Notes: generated from the letters alone by a model not told the origin. DNA of 27,338 nt from an uncultured Clostridia bacterium (GCA_934645275.1 CAKUDW010000006.1:1-27338), one strand, 5' to 3'; shown: positions 1 to 8,003, counted from the first letter of the stretch. Program-made: numbers and translations.

Positions 1-785
1 AAAAAGCTGGTGCCGCCGATAACCGCCGCTGCAATCGCTTCCGTTTCATAGCCGCTCGCAGCTGTGGGCTCCGCAGCGCCCAAACGCGCGGTAAGCACAG
101 CGCCCGCTATACCGGCGCAAAGACCTGAAATCGTGTGTACAGCCAGCACATGCTGCTTGACATTGATACCGGAGTACCAAGCCGAATCACGGCTGCCACC
201 AATGACATACAAATTTCGTCCGAAGGTTGTTTTTTCAGTAATAAACCACATTATAAGCGCAACAATGAGCGCGACAAAAATCGCCATTGAAATACCGTTC
301 CACAAGCCGCCGAATATCTTCGTAAACTTCGAATCGAAACCGAAACATGCCTTTGCATTGGAAATGATCAATGTTATGGCGCGGTAAACGGACTGCGTGC
401 CAAGTGTGATGATGAAGGGATGTACCCCGGTAATATTGATCATAAAACCATTGATAAAGCCGCAGAGCAAGCCGCACCCCACGATACCAATTAGAATCGC
501 CCCGATATAACCCATGCCCAGCTTCACCATCAGCTGACTGCTTACCATACCGGTCAACGCGACTACAGAACCGACCGACAGATCAATACCGGAAATCAGA
601 ATTGCAAAGAACTCACCGCAAGCGACCAACATCGTAACCGAACTTTGGGTGATGATCTGTATCAGATTTCTGGAGCTTAAGAAGGTCTTCGGTGCGAAAA
701 TCGCAAAGACCAACAGCATGAATATAAAGATGATTAGAGTACCAACCTTGTTCCAAAGCGTCTTAAAGCTCATTTTTCTGTTCAT
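1..785 (-). CDS. Sugar ABC transporter permease, RbsC/AlsC type (3' end outside window)
   Basis: Membrane permease of a CUT2 (ribose/allose/xylose class) importer. Translating the minus strand from ATG at 785 gives about 261 residues without a stop before the window edge; full members have about 310-340, so the C-terminus is missing. The family signature GIDLSVGSVVALTG lies near residue 65, and EAIAAAVIGGTSF sits at the truncated end; both are hallmarks of RbsC-like permeases. The N-terminus is short and basic, followed by several hydrophobic helices. The start has AAGGAG 10 bases upstream, and the gene begins 11 bases after the ATPase stop, so the two are co-transcribed. The transported sugar cannot be deduced. 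Family assignment is secure. Confidence 0.93.
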   Translation of the reverse strand, partial: MNRKMSFKTLWNKVGTLIIFIFMLLVFAIFAPKTFLSSRNLIQIITQSSVTMLVACGEFFAILISGIDLSVGSVVALTGMVSSQLMVKLGMGYIGAILIGIVGCGLLCGFINGFMINITGVHPFIITLGTQSVYRAITLIISNAKACFGFDSKFTKIFGGLWNGISMAIFVALIVALIMWFITEKTTFGRNLYVIGGSRDSAWYSGINVKQHVLAVHTISGLCAGIAGAVLTARLGAAEPTAASGYETEAIAAAVIGGTSF

Positions 786-796
786 TGCCTTTCTCC

Positions 797-2317
797 TTAT
801 ACAGCCGCTTCCTTCAGTATCTTTTCCTCAGTCGCTTCTTCAATCGACAGGACCGCCTTTAACTGACCGTTGTTCATAATAGCTATCCGATCACATACGC
901 CTAAGAGCTCAGGCATCTCTGATGAAATCATTATTACGCCGATGCCCTGCTCCGCAAGACTGCGCATAATAGTGTACATTTCCGCTTTCGTACCGATATC
1001 AATGCCTTTTGTCGGCTCATCGAAGATAAATACCTTGGCATCGGATGCCAACCATTTGCCCACGATCACCTTTTGCTGATTGCCGCCTGAAAGATCTGTG
1101 ATCAGTTGATCCAACGAAGCACATTTGATCTGCATTCTTTCCCTCTGCCGCTGAGCAAGCTTTACATCCTCCGCAGCATTCACTGTTCCGATAAAACCAC
1201 CCAGACGTGATTTTAGGAGTCTCTTTACCAGAACCAGATTTTCCCGGATTCCGAAATTCGGGAATATACCGGCTTCTCGACGGTTTTCCGATATCATTGC
1301 CAACCCATTTTTAAGCGAAGTGTAGGGTGTTTTTATTGCAATTTGTCTGCCATTGATATATACTGCACCGCTTTTGTAAGACTCGCCCGCAAAAATGGCG
1401 CTCATTAGCTCTGTGCGGCCAGCGCCAACCAGCCCTGCAAAACCAAGCACTTCGCCCCGATAAAGATCAAATGATACATCTTTGGTTCTATCGTCCTTGC
1501 GCGTCATGTGTTCTACGCGCATAATGACGTCCGCTTTATTATAGTCAACCGGCGTGTCAGAGAAAAAGGACTTCTTTATCTCTCGACCGACCATCATTGA
1601 AATGATTTCGTCTTCATTGGAGATATCCGACATATTCTTTGTAGCAACAGTTTTGCCGTCCTTCAGTACCGTTACACGATCCCCGATCGCCCTCAATTCC
1701 TCCATCTTATGTGAGATATAAACAATACCCATGCCATCCGCCTTCAGTTGGGCAATAATATTGAACAAGCGTTTTACTTCCTCGCTAGAAAGGGATGATG
1801 TAGGCTCATCCATGACTAGAATGCGTGCGTTGCGCGTCAACGCCTTTGCAATTTCCACCATCTGTTTTTCAGAAATCGACAAATCCCCCACCAGTGCAGT
1901 TATGGGTTTGGTCAATCCTATGCGTTTTACCATTTCTTCAGCGCGCTTCATGTACTGCTTCTTGTCAACAACTCTCAAACATTTCAAGAGCTTCTTCGTC
2001 GGAAGTCTGCCGACAAAAAGGTTTTCAGCAATCGAAAGCTCGTTAACAACACTCAATTCCTGATAAATAACACTTATGCCAAGCTGATATGCGAGTTTTG
2101 GCGAGATCCTGCCATACTCTTTGCCGTCAAAGAATATTTTTCCGCTCGTTGGGGTATAAATCCCGCTTAAAATTTTCATAAGCGTAGACTTACCCGCACC
2201 ATTCTCACCAAGCAGGAGATGAACTTCACCTGGCCGGACATCAAAGCTGACTTCTTGCAACGCTACGACGCCGGGAAATTCTTTCCTGATGTTATCCATT
2301 ACAACCAATGATTCCAT
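797..2317 (-). CDS. Sugar ABC transporter double ATPase, RbsA/AlsA type
   Basis: Energises the CUT2 importer on the cytoplasmic face. At 506 residues it is the usual RbsA length, with two ABC domains in one chain. The N-half has Walker A GENGAGKST (residues 37-45), Walker B ILVMDEPTS (about 166-174) and the switch histidine in YISHKMEE. Its signature is degenerate (LSISE instead of LSGGQ-like). The C-half carries the degenerate P-loop GLVGAGRTE (about 295-303) normal for this family, a good LSGGNQQK signature (409-416) and FIFDEPTKG. It lies 156 bases downstream of the binding-protein gene with an intercistronic hairpin between them, and directly before the permease. The DNA of this operon is visibly more A/T-rich than that of the next one. 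Confidence 0.95.
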   Translation of the reverse strand: MESLVVMDNIRKEFPGVVALQEVSFDVRPGEVHLLLGENGAGKSTLMKILSGIYTPTSGKIFFDGKEYGRISPKLAYQLGISVIYQELSVVNELSIAENLFVGRLPTKKLLKCLRVVDKKQYMKRAEEMVKRIGLTKPITALVGDLSISEKQMVEIAKALTRNARILVMDEPTSSLSSEEVKRLFNIIAQLKADGMGIVYISHKMEELRAIGDRVTVLKDGKTVATKNMSDISNEDEIISMMVGREIKKSFFSDTPVDYNKADVIMRVEHMTRKDDRTKDVSFDLYRGEVLGFAGLVGAGRTELMSAIFAGESYKSGAVYINGRQIAIKTPYTSLKNGLAMISENRREAGIFPNFGIRENLVLVKRLLKSRLGGFIGTVNAAEDVKLAQRQRERMQIKCASLDQLITDLSGGNQQKVIVGKWLASDAKVFIFDEPTKGIDIGTKAEMYTIMRSLAEQGIGVIMISSEMPELLGVCDRIAIMNNGQLKAVLSIEEATEEKILKEAAV

Positions 2318-2421
2318 ACTTGATAGCCTTTCATTTCAAATCAACTGAATATGATCATGCGGTTTTGTCTTCTCTCTCCATATAGCATGGCCATATAACT
2401 CCACAATACCGAGTTTATTGT

Positions 2422-2451
2422 GCCCGACGCTGCGACAAGGCAACGTCGGGC
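2422..2451 (-). other. Intercistronic stem-loop between binding protein and ATPase
   Basis: GCCCGACG (2422-2429) pairs with CGTCGGGC (2444-2451). After one C/A mismatch, two more pairs leave the 8-base loop CGACAAGG. On the transcribed minus strand it is followed by ACAATAAAC, not a U-run, so it is a poor terminator. Such hairpins after a binding-protein gene commonly protect the upstream mRNA 3' end and raise binding-protein output relative to the membrane components (inference). Confidence 0.7.
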
Positions 2452-2473
2452 GCTCATTGAAGCTTATATCATC

Positions 2474-3433
2474 TCATTCGAACTCTGCCACATTCGCCTG
2501 AGTGCAAACCTTTGCGGGGATCAGCGTGTCCTCGGGCTGCACGTCGACAGAACCGGCATTGCCGGACTTGATTGCTTCGACAGCCTGTTCAACACAGGAT
2601 ACAGCAATGCCAGTCGGGCTTTGCACAACCGCTACCAGTTTACCATCCTTGATGAAGCCGAGTACTTCAGTATCGGCATCGGTAGATACCAGAAAGATAT
2701 CGGTACGGCCAGTGTTCTCCATCGCCTGCAGCGCGCCCTTTGCCATGGTATCATTCGCGGTGAAAATTGCCTTCAAATCATCACCGTACTTGTTGATCAT
2801 GTTAGTTGCAACATCCAGCGCGGTCTGGCGATCCCAGTCACCGGGCTGAACATCCAGTACGGCGTAGCCTTCGACAGCTTCCAGTGCATTCTTGCAGCCG
2901 TCTCTGCGCAGCTCGCCAGAGGTAGCGCCCGCAATGCCTTCAATGATGCATACGCCGGCCCCCGCAGGATATTTTTCCATAATCAGCTGAGCCGCAGTTG
3001 CGCCAACGGCGATGTTGTCGGAGGTTGCGTAACCCACTACATAACCGCCTGCAGCCGCCAGCGCATCCATATCGAACTTTTCGTCGATATCGACAACGGG
3101 CAGACCAATCTCATTCGCCTTTACGACGCCGCTGATCAGGTTGGTGGGCGTGATCGGAGCTACGCACAGCGCCTGATACTTGCCGCTATTGATCATGTTT
3201 TCCATCAGGTTCAGCTGACCGGTCAAATCTTCTTCAGACTCTGCGCCAAAGATTTCGATCTCGACTCCATCACGCTTATCGATTTCCTCCTGCAGTCCCG
3301 CAGCCATAGTCTGCCAGTAGGGAGAGGCCAGCGTCTTCATAAGGACACCGATGGTGTAGGTTTCGGTTTCTGCAAAAGCAACAGAGCTTATCGCGAGAAC
3401 CAGTGCGATAATAAGGACAACTAGTTTCTTCAT
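2474..3433 (-). CDS. Periplasmic-type sugar-binding protein of the first CUT2 importer
   Basis: Extracellular sugar receptor of 319 residues, RbsB/Peripla_BP_4 family. It starts with a classical signal peptide: MKK, a hydrophobic core to about residue 17, and a likely cut after AFA (about residue 21). There is no lipobox cysteine, which is unusual for a monoderm where these receptors are normally lipoproteins. The mature N-terminus reads YTIGVLMKTLASPYW, the typical first strand and ligand loop of ribose-binding-like proteins. Near the end, VQSPTGIAVSCVEQAVEAI matches the family's final helix region. The ATG has AGGAGG 8 bases upstream. It is first in the operon, followed by ATPase and permease. 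The ligand is probably a pentose or hexose monosaccharide; identity unknown. Confidence 0.92.
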   Translation of the reverse strand: MKKLVVLIIALVLAISSVAFAETETYTIGVLMKTLASPYWQTMAAGLQEEIDKRDGVEIEIFGAESEEDLTGQLNLMENMINSGKYQALCVAPITPTNLISGVVKANEIGLPVVDIDEKFDMDALAAAGGYVVGYATSDNIAVGATAAQLIMEKYPAGAGVCIIEGIAGATSGELRRDGCKNALEAVEGYAVLDVQPGDWDRQTALDVATNMINKYGDDLKAIFTANDTMAKGALQAMENTGRTDIFLVSTDADTEVLGFIKDGKLVAVVQSPTGIAVSCVEQAVEAIKSGNAGSVDVQPEDTLIPAKVCTQANVAEFE

Positions 3434-3457
3434 GATGGGTTCCTCCTTGTTTTCTTT

Positions 3458-3500
3458 GGAGGGGTATTACCAAGAAAATAAACATTTTCATTCCCCCTCC
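3458..3500 (-). promoter_or_regulatory. Leader hairpin with duplicated Shine-Dalgarno sequences before the binding-protein gene
   Basis: In the minus-strand leader, GGAGGGG (3500-3494) is complementary to CCCCTCC (3464-3458), 29 bases apart. CCTCC of the second arm is also complementary to GGAGG in the binding-protein ribosome site (3446-3442). The pairings are mutually exclusive. The first GGAGGGGG lies just before an ATG (3491) that opens a 71-codon frame overlapping the binding-protein start. This may be a translational control element; the pairing is seen, the function inferred. Confidence 0.4.
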
Positions 3501-3511
3501 TTTATATTGAA

Positions 3512-3540
3512 TTTATATCATATATTTCATTTTATGTCAA
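3512..3540 (-). promoter_or_regulatory. Sigma-A promoter of the first importer operon
   Basis: On the minus strand TTGACA (3540-3535), a 17-base spacer and TATAAA (3517-3512). This is a near-perfect consensus about 80 bases upstream of the binding-protein start. It implies a 5' leader of roughly 70 bases that contains the duplicated ribosome sites described separately. Confidence 0.85.
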
Positions 3541-3684
3541 TACGCAATATTCTCTAAAGAACAAAATTTAGTCGATATGTTTATTTTAAAGGCGAATAAT
3601 AGGTGCTATTTAACTAATTTTGATCTAACTCAGGAACAGAGAACCGCACCGCGCGTCCATTTTTCCTGATTTATGGTTATTTTT

Positions 3685-3701
3685 GCTTTCATAGTGAAAG
3701 C
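3685..3701. promoter_or_regulatory. Perfect inverted repeat, candidate DeoR-family operator
   Basis: GCTTTCA-TAG-TGAAAGC is a 7-3-7 perfect palindrome placed 6 bases upstream of a TTGACA box. A partial copy, TTTCAGTGA, follows at 3722-3730 between the -35 and presumed -10. The position directly before a DeoR-family gene suggests autoregulation (inference). Confidence 0.5.
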
Positions 3702-3707
3702 TAACGG

Positions 3708-3736
3708 TTGACAAAAATACTTTTCAGTGATAAGGT
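3708..3736 (+). promoter_or_regulatory. Probable promoter of the deoR-deoC-transketolase operon
   Basis: A perfect TTGACA (3708-3713) is followed at 17 bases by TAAGGT, which matches only three of six -10 positions. AT-rich TTAATTATAAAA follows. The -35 is convincing, the -10 is weak, which would fit a promoter needing activation or de-repression. Confidence 0.5.
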
Positions 3737-3764
3737 TTAATTATAAAAATACGGAGGAAGAACG

Positions 3765-4553
3765 ATGGCCAGACAGGAACCGATTTTTGCGCAGGAGCGT
3801 AAGAAGGAAATTCTGAATATCCTCAGCAGTGAACAGAAGATCATCGTTCCGGAGCTTTCGGCCAAGTTTGGCGTTTCAGCCACAACCATCCGCAAAGATC
3901 TGAAGGAGCTGGAGGATTCCAATCTGCTGCTTCGCACGCACGGCGGCGCCATCAGCATATCCAAGACGGGCTTTGAGGAGCTTCCGGCCAAGAAGGAAAA
4001 CATCATGGCGGCGCAGAAGAAGGCCATTGCGCGGCGCGCGCTCGATTTCATACAGGATGGCGACACCATCGCCCTGCTGACAGGCACGACGGTGATGGAA
4101 TTGGTAAAGCTCCTGAACGAGCGCTCGAACCTTCGCGTCATCGTAAACGATTTGCGCTTTGCCGCCTATCTGGAGCAGTATGTGGATTGCAGCATCTATC
4201 TGCTCTCGGGCGTCATCCGCAAAAACTACCATTATGTCACCTCGCCGATGAAGTGCGAGCTGCTCTCCATGATGAACATCGATAAGGCGTTCATCACCTG
4301 CAACGGCTTCACGCCCGCGGCCGGCGCGACTACGCCGGATTTGGAAAACGCACTGAAGATCAGAGAGGTGCTGGAACATACCGATTCCACATATCTGCTG
4401 TGCGACAGCAGCAAGATTGGCTCCCGCTCGTTTGCGCAGATCGCGCAGCCCGCGGAAATTGACTGTCTCATTACGGACGATGGCATCACCGAGGATGACG
4501 CCATGAGCCTGTCGGGCGCGCTTGAAACGATCATCGCGAAGGTAACCCCGTAG
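3765..4553 (+). CDS. DeoR-family transcriptional regulator
   Basis: Sugar-phosphate-responsive repressor of 262 residues, the standard DeoR/GlpR length. The N-terminus has the DeoR winged helix (about 12-60), with the recognition helix around VSATTIRKDLKELE and the wing RTHGGAI. The sensor domain is ribose-5-phosphate-isomerase-like; its phosphate loop reads LLTGTTVMEL where DxGTT is more usual, so the leading aspartate is absent. YLLCDSSKIG near the C-terminus is typical. ATG has GGAGG 7 bases upstream. It is the first gene of an apparent operon with deoC (41 bases downstream) and the split transketolase. A palindrome upstream may be its own operator. The effector is probably a pentose or deoxypentose phosphate, by context only. 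Confidence 0.93.
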   Translation: MARQEPIFAQERKKEILNILSSEQKIIVPELSAKFGVSATTIRKDLKELEDSNLLLRTHGGAISISKTGFEELPAKKENIMAAQKKAIARRALDFIQDGDTIALLTGTTVMELVKLLNERSNLRVIVNDLRFAAYLEQYVDCSIYLLSGVIRKNYHYVTSPMKCELLSMMNIDKAFITCNGFTPAAGATTPDLENALKIREVLEHTDSTYLLCDSSKIGSRSFAQIAQPAEIDCLITDDGITEDDAMSLSGALETIIAKVTP

Positions 4554-4594
4554 GCGAACAAATTTCTCGGATAATATAAAAGGAGGGTTTAACC

Positions 4595-5245
4595 ATGAAA
4601 CCTGCTGAACTTGCAAAGTACATCGACCACACCCTGCTCAAGCCCGACGCGACCGCCGCACAGATCAAGAAGGTATGCGACGAAGCCAAGGCGTATCACT
4701 TTGCTTCCGTATGCGTGAACCCCAGCCGCATCAAGCTGGTTGCCGACGAGCTCGCGGGCACGGACGTCGCGCCCTGCTGCGTGGTCGGCTTCCCTCTTGG
4801 CGCCATCCCCGCTGAAAGCAAGGCCGCCGAAACGGCCGTGGCCGTGCGCAACGGCGCGAAGGAAATCGACATGGTCATCAACATCGGCGCCGCCAAGGAT
4901 GGCGACTGGGCCGAGGTTGAGCGCGACATCGCTGCAGTGAAGGCCGCCTGCGGTTCCGTGCTGCTGAAGGTTATCATCGAAGCCTGCCTGCTGACGGATG
5001 ATGAAAAGGTTCAGGCCTGCCTGGCGGCGAAGCGCGCGGGCGCGGACTATGTAAAGACCTCCACGGGCTTCTCGAAGTCCGGCGCAACCGTGGCGGACGT
5101 CGCGCTGATGCGCCGCACCGTCGGCACCGAAATGGGCGTGAAGGCCGCGGGCGGCGTTCATAATCGCGCAGAAGCTGAAGCCATGATCAACGCGGGCGCT
5201 TCCCGCATTGGCGCCAGCAGCGGCATCGCGATCGTCAGCGAATAA
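4595..5245 (+). CDS. deoC: Deoxyribose-phosphate aldolase
   Basis: Cleaves 2-deoxy-D-ribose 5-phosphate to acetaldehyde and glyceraldehyde 3-phosphate in the cytoplasm. At 216 residues it has the short bacterial DeoC length. Key features are YIDHTLLKP at the N-terminus (9-17), catalytic Asp92 in EIDMVINIG, the Schiff-base lysine Lys154 in YVKTSTGF, and Lys183 in GVKAAGGV. All expected active-site residues are present. The ATG has AGGAGG about 10 bases upstream. It is second in the operon, between the DeoR regulator and the transketolase halves, so its product glyceraldehyde 3-phosphate can enter transketolase directly. No nucleoside phosphorylase or phosphopentomutase is nearby, so the deoxyribose phosphate may come from an imported and phosphorylated sugar (inference). 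Confidence 0.96.
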   Translation: MKPAELAKYIDHTLLKPDATAAQIKKVCDEAKAYHFASVCVNPSRIKLVADELAGTDVAPCCVVGFPLGAIPAESKAAETAVAVRNGAKEIDMVINIGAAKDGDWAEVERDIAAVKAACGSVLLKVIIEACLLTDDEKVQACLAAKRAGADYVKTSTGFSKSGATVADVALMRRTVGTEMGVKAAGGVHNRAEAEAMINAGASRIGASSGIAIVSE

Positions 5246-5258
5246 AGGGGAGCTTTTC

Positions 5259-6107
5259 ATGACTAGCGAAACTTTGAAGCGGCTGAAATGCAATTCGGCC
5301 CGAATTCGCGCCGCCATTCTTCGCACGCTCAAGCTGAAGAATGGCGGTCACCTGGGCGGCTCCATGTCCATTGTAGAGCTGCTCTCGGTGCTCTATGGCG
5401 AAAAGATGCGCTATAATCCCGAAAATCCTGCGGATCCGAACCGGGATTATCTCGTTCTTTCCAAAGGCCACGCGGGTCCAGGCCTGTATTCCGCGCTGAG
5501 CGTGTTCGGCTTCTTTCCGGAAAGCGAACTCGCCAGCATGAACGAGGGCGGCACGCGCTTTCCCTCGCACCCGGATCGTACCCGTACGCCGGGCGTGGAC
5601 GCGACCACCGGTTCCCTGGGCCAGGGCATTTCCGTGGCCGCCGGCATCGCCTATGCGCTGAAGCTGGAAAACAAGAACCAGTATGTCTACGCCATCGTGG
5701 GCGACGGCGAGCTGAACGAAGGCCAGACCTGGGAGGCGTTCCAGTTCATTGCCAACTATCGCCTGAACAATTTGATTGTGTTCATTGATAACAACAAGCG
5801 CCAGCTGGACGGCTATTGTCGCGACATCATGAACCCGTTCGACATTCCGGCCAAGATGGCCGCTTTCGGCTTTGCAGTCAGAACCGCCGACGGCGCGGAT
5901 GAAGCTGCGATTTCAGAAGCGATCGACTGGGCGCAGGGCGTGCGGGATCAGGCGGTGTGCATCGTTCTGGATACCGTAAAGGGTCAAGGCGTCAAGTATT
6001 TCGAGGATATGGTGGATAATCATTCCGTGAAGTTCAAGGCCGCGGACATTGCCGAAGTGGATCGTGCGCTGGCTGAGCTGCAAAAGATTTACGAGGAGGG
6101 CGTCTGA
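5259..6107 (+). CDS. Transketolase, N-terminal (thiamine-diphosphate-binding) subunit
   Basis: First half of a split transketolase, 282 residues. The chosen ATG at 5259 has AAGGGGAG upstream and lies 13 bases after deoC; an upstream in-frame ATG would overlap deoC and is rejected. Visible motifs are GHLGGSMS (early thiamine-site loop), LSKGHAGPGLYSAL, DATTGSLGQGISVAAG, and the metal/diphosphate motif GDGELNEGQTWEA followed about 26 residues later by the asparagines of FIDNNK. The partner subunit follows 2 bases after the stop. Together they transfer two-carbon ketol units between sugar phosphates. Split transketolases are common in Firmicutes; a similar split enzyme also acts on apulose 4-phosphate in apiose pathways, so the exact substrate is open. 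Confidence 0.94.
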   Translation: MTSETLKRLKCNSARIRAAILRTLKLKNGGHLGGSMSIVELLSVLYGEKMRYNPENPADPNRDYLVLSKGHAGPGLYSALSVFGFFPESELASMNEGGTRFPSHPDRTRTPGVDATTGSLGQGISVAAGIAYALKLENKNQYVYAIVGDGELNEGQTWEAFQFIANYRLNNLIVFIDNNKRQLDGYCRDIMNPFDIPAKMAAFGFAVRTADGADEAAISEAIDWAQGVRDQAVCIVLDTVKGQGVKYFEDMVDNHSVKFKAADIAEVDRALAELQKIYEEGV

Positions 6108-6109
6108 AA

Positions 6110-7066
6110 ATGTGGAAGCTGTTAAATAGTACGCCCGAAAAGGTGCGCGAGCAGCGCGCTGTGCTCTACGATACGCTGGACGAGCTGATGGAAACGAACC
6201 CGAAAATCGTCGCATTGGAAGCAGATCTGGGCGGCGCAACGGGCTCTCGCCGTCTGCTCAAGACGCATCCCGGGCAGTATATCGAATGCGGCATCATGGA
6301 AGCGAACATGATCGGCGTGGCCGCGGGCATGTCCATGCGCGGTTTCGTGCCCTTTGTACACACGTTCGCGCCGTTTGCGTCGCGACGCGTGGCGGATCAG
6401 GTGTTCCTGGCGGGCGCCTATTCGCACAATACCATAAACATCTATGCGTCCGATCCCGGCGTGTGCGCGGCCACGAACGGCGGCACGCACACCACCTTTG
6501 AGGACATCAGCCTGATGCGCGCGATTCCCAACGTGTCCATTTTCGATCCCGCGGACGGCGTGCAGCTGGAATGGCTGGTGCGGGAACTGGCACAGCGCGA
6601 GGGCGTACACTACATTCGTACGACCCGCAAGAATATCGCGCCCGTCTATGAAGCGGGTTCCGGCTTCGAAATTGGAAAGGGCAACGTCATCAAAAAGGGC
6701 GGCGACGTGCTGCTGATTTCCATGGGCCAGGAGCTCGAGGAGGCGCGCAAAGCTGCAGAACTGCTGGAGCAGGAGGGCATTTCGGCGGAGGTAATCGACA
6801 TGTTTACCGTTAAGCCGATCGACCGCGAGCTGATCCTGAGCGAAATCCAGGGCAAGAAGCTGGTGGTTACCTGCGAAAACCACAGTCTGATCGGCGGCCT
6901 GGGCGCGAGCGTCGCGGAAATACTCTGCGAGCTGCCCGCACATCCGCCGCTTCGCCGCGTCGGTGTGAACGATCAGTTCGGCCAGGTCGGTTCGCTGTCC
7001 TATCTGAAGAAGGTTTACGGGCTGGACGCGGCCAGCATTGTGCAGGTCGTTCATGAGGCGCTGTAA
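6110..7066 (+). CDS. Transketolase, C-terminal (pyrimidine-binding and C-terminal) subunit
   Basis: Second half of the split transketolase, 318 residues. It begins 2 bases after the N-subunit stop, with its ribosome site inside the end of that gene, which implies translational coupling. The catalytic glutamate that activates thiamine lies in ECGIMEANMIGVAAG. The C-terminal transketolase domain starts near EIGKGNVI and includes the long GSLSYLKKVYGL tail. One oddity: the block usually written (T/S)H(A/D).G...G..HQ reads YASDPGV...GGTHTTFED. The first histidine, which contacts substrate phosphate in characterised transketolases, appears replaced, while the second is kept. This may be a subfamily with altered substrate preference. 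A hairpin terminator follows. Confidence 0.93.
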   Translation: MWKLLNSTPEKVREQRAVLYDTLDELMETNPKIVALEADLGGATGSRRLLKTHPGQYIECGIMEANMIGVAAGMSMRGFVPFVHTFAPFASRRVADQVFLAGAYSHNTINIYASDPGVCAATNGGTHTTFEDISLMRAIPNVSIFDPADGVQLEWLVRELAQREGVHYIRTTRKNIAPVYEAGSGFEIGKGNVIKKGGDVLLISMGQELEEARKAAELLEQEGISAEVIDMFTVKPIDRELILSEIQGKKLVVTCENHSLIGGLGASVAEILCELPAHPPLRRVGVNDQFGQVGSLSYLKKVYGLDAASIVQVVHEAL

Positions 7067-7102
7067 TCACGCTTTCTCAGCATCCGTTGTAAACATCCTA
7101 AA

Positions 7103-7134
7103 AAGGGGAGTGCCGCAGTTGCGGCACTCCCCTT
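7103..7134. terminator. Bidirectional terminator between convergent genes
   Basis: A perfect 14-bp stem (AAGGGGAGTGCCGC with its complement, 7103-7116/7121-7134) has the loop AGTT. Read on the minus strand it is followed by a U-run, making a canonical intrinsic terminator for the amidohydrolase transcript. On the plus strand the stem closes the transketolase operon but no T-run follows. Confidence 0.85.
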
Positions 7135-7191
7135 GCGCGCTCGGAAGGCGTGCCCATGCTTCGGACGATGACGAAATCGCCGCGCGCCGGG

Positions 7192-7995
7192 TCATACCAA
7201 ACCCAGGCGCGCGGCGTTGTTCCACAGAATATCCTCGCGTTCCTGCGATGTGAGCGGCAGGCGCAAAAAGCGCGCTAGCTCCTCTGCGGGGGCATACATG
7301 GGGTAATCGCTGCCGTAGAGCACATTTTTGCAGCCATAGGCGCGGATGAGCGCCGCGGCACGCTGCGGTTCCAGCTCACCGGGCACGCCGGAAAGGTCGA
7401 ACAGCGCGCCGCTGTCCGCCAGCAGCCGGGCCGCCTCGTCCAGCTGCGTCCAACCGCCCAAGTGCGCGTAGATGGCCCTGAGCTCGGGCAGGCACGCATG
7501 CAGGCCGGCCACGCGGCGCGGCCCGTCGAAATCGAAGCGGCGATCGCCGCAGTGAACCAACACGGGCATGCCGGCCGCAGCAATGGCGCGCAGCATCGGC
7601 ATGGCGGCGTCGCCGTCCAGCTGGAAACGCTGCATGTCCGGATGAATTTTGAAGCCCGCAAAGCCGGCGGCCTTTGCCTGAAGCACGTAATCGTCCACCG
7701 CCTTTTGCTCCGGATGGATGGAGGCGAGGGGAACGATTCGTTCCGGGCAACTGCGATGTGCGGCCAGAATAAAGGCGTTGATTTTCGCGGACGCATGCGG
7801 CCGCAGGGCGACCTGGTTGACCGCGAATTTTGTCGTGCCGGCCGCATCCATCTGGCGAATGCAATCGGCAAGCGTGCCGTCGCCGTGGGGCTTTAACGCA
7901 TAGGGCGTGTAGAAGGCCTCGATATTGGCGGTCATCTGCTGCGCCACTGCGTCCGGAAAGATGTGTGCGTGAATGTCGAAAATTTTCATGGGCAT
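7192..7995 (-). CDS. Amidohydrolase-2 family metal-dependent hydrolase
   Basis: A TIM-barrel hydrolase or decarboxylase of 267 residues (PF04909 type). DIHAHIFPD at residues 7-15 gives the HxH metal pair. A central PVLVHCGD supplies a further histidine, and LYGSDYPMY near the C-terminus gives the conserved aspartate. The family includes carboxylic-acid decarboxylases and lactone hydrolases, so the reaction is unknown. The start at 7995 has no clear ribosome site but lies 8 bases after the stop of the hexuloisomerase gene, which suggests reinitiation; an alternative start is the methionine two codons later. A sugar-lactone or sugar-acid role would fit the surroundings but is inference. Confidence 0.85.
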   Translation of the reverse strand: MPMKIFDIHAHIFPDAVAQQMTANIEAFYTPYALKPHGDGTLADCIRQMDAAGTTKFAVNQVALRPHASAKINAFILAAHRSCPERIVPLASIHPEQKAVDDYVLQAKAAGFAGFKIHPDMQRFQLDGDAAMPMLRAIAAAGMPVLVHCGDRRFDFDGPRRVAGLHACLPELRAIYAHLGGWTQLDEAARLLADSGALFDLSGVPGELEPQRAAALIRAYGCKNVLYGSDYPMYAPAEELARFLRLPLTSQEREDILWNNAARLGLV

Positions 7996-8003
7996 ATTTT
8001 ACG

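Larger units (their letters stand above)
3434..3764. other. Divergent intergenic region between importer and DeoR operon
   Basis: AT-rich spacer of 331 bases with no gene of its own. It holds the minus-strand promoter and leader of the binding-protein gene on its left side, and the inverted repeat, -35 box and ribosome site of the DeoR gene on its right side. The centre (about 3545-3680) shows no recognisable element. Confidence 0.7.

Noticed and set aside
2420..3424. A 334-codon plus-strand frame opposite the first binding-protein gene
   Set aside because: It lies wholly antisense to a clear gene with signal peptide, ribosome site and family motifs; the frame is a by-product of that gene's codon use.
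5208..5258. N-terminal extension of the transketolase N-subunit
   Set aside because: It overlaps the end of deoC and lacks a ribosome site, while ATG at 5259 has AAGGGGAG and begins the conserved sequence.
5259..7066. 1-deoxyxylulose-5-phosphate synthase or pyruvate dehydrogenase E1 instead of transketolase
   Set aside because: The split size, the GHLGGS, SKGHAGPGLYSAL and TGSLGQG motifs and the pentose-gene context match split transketolases.
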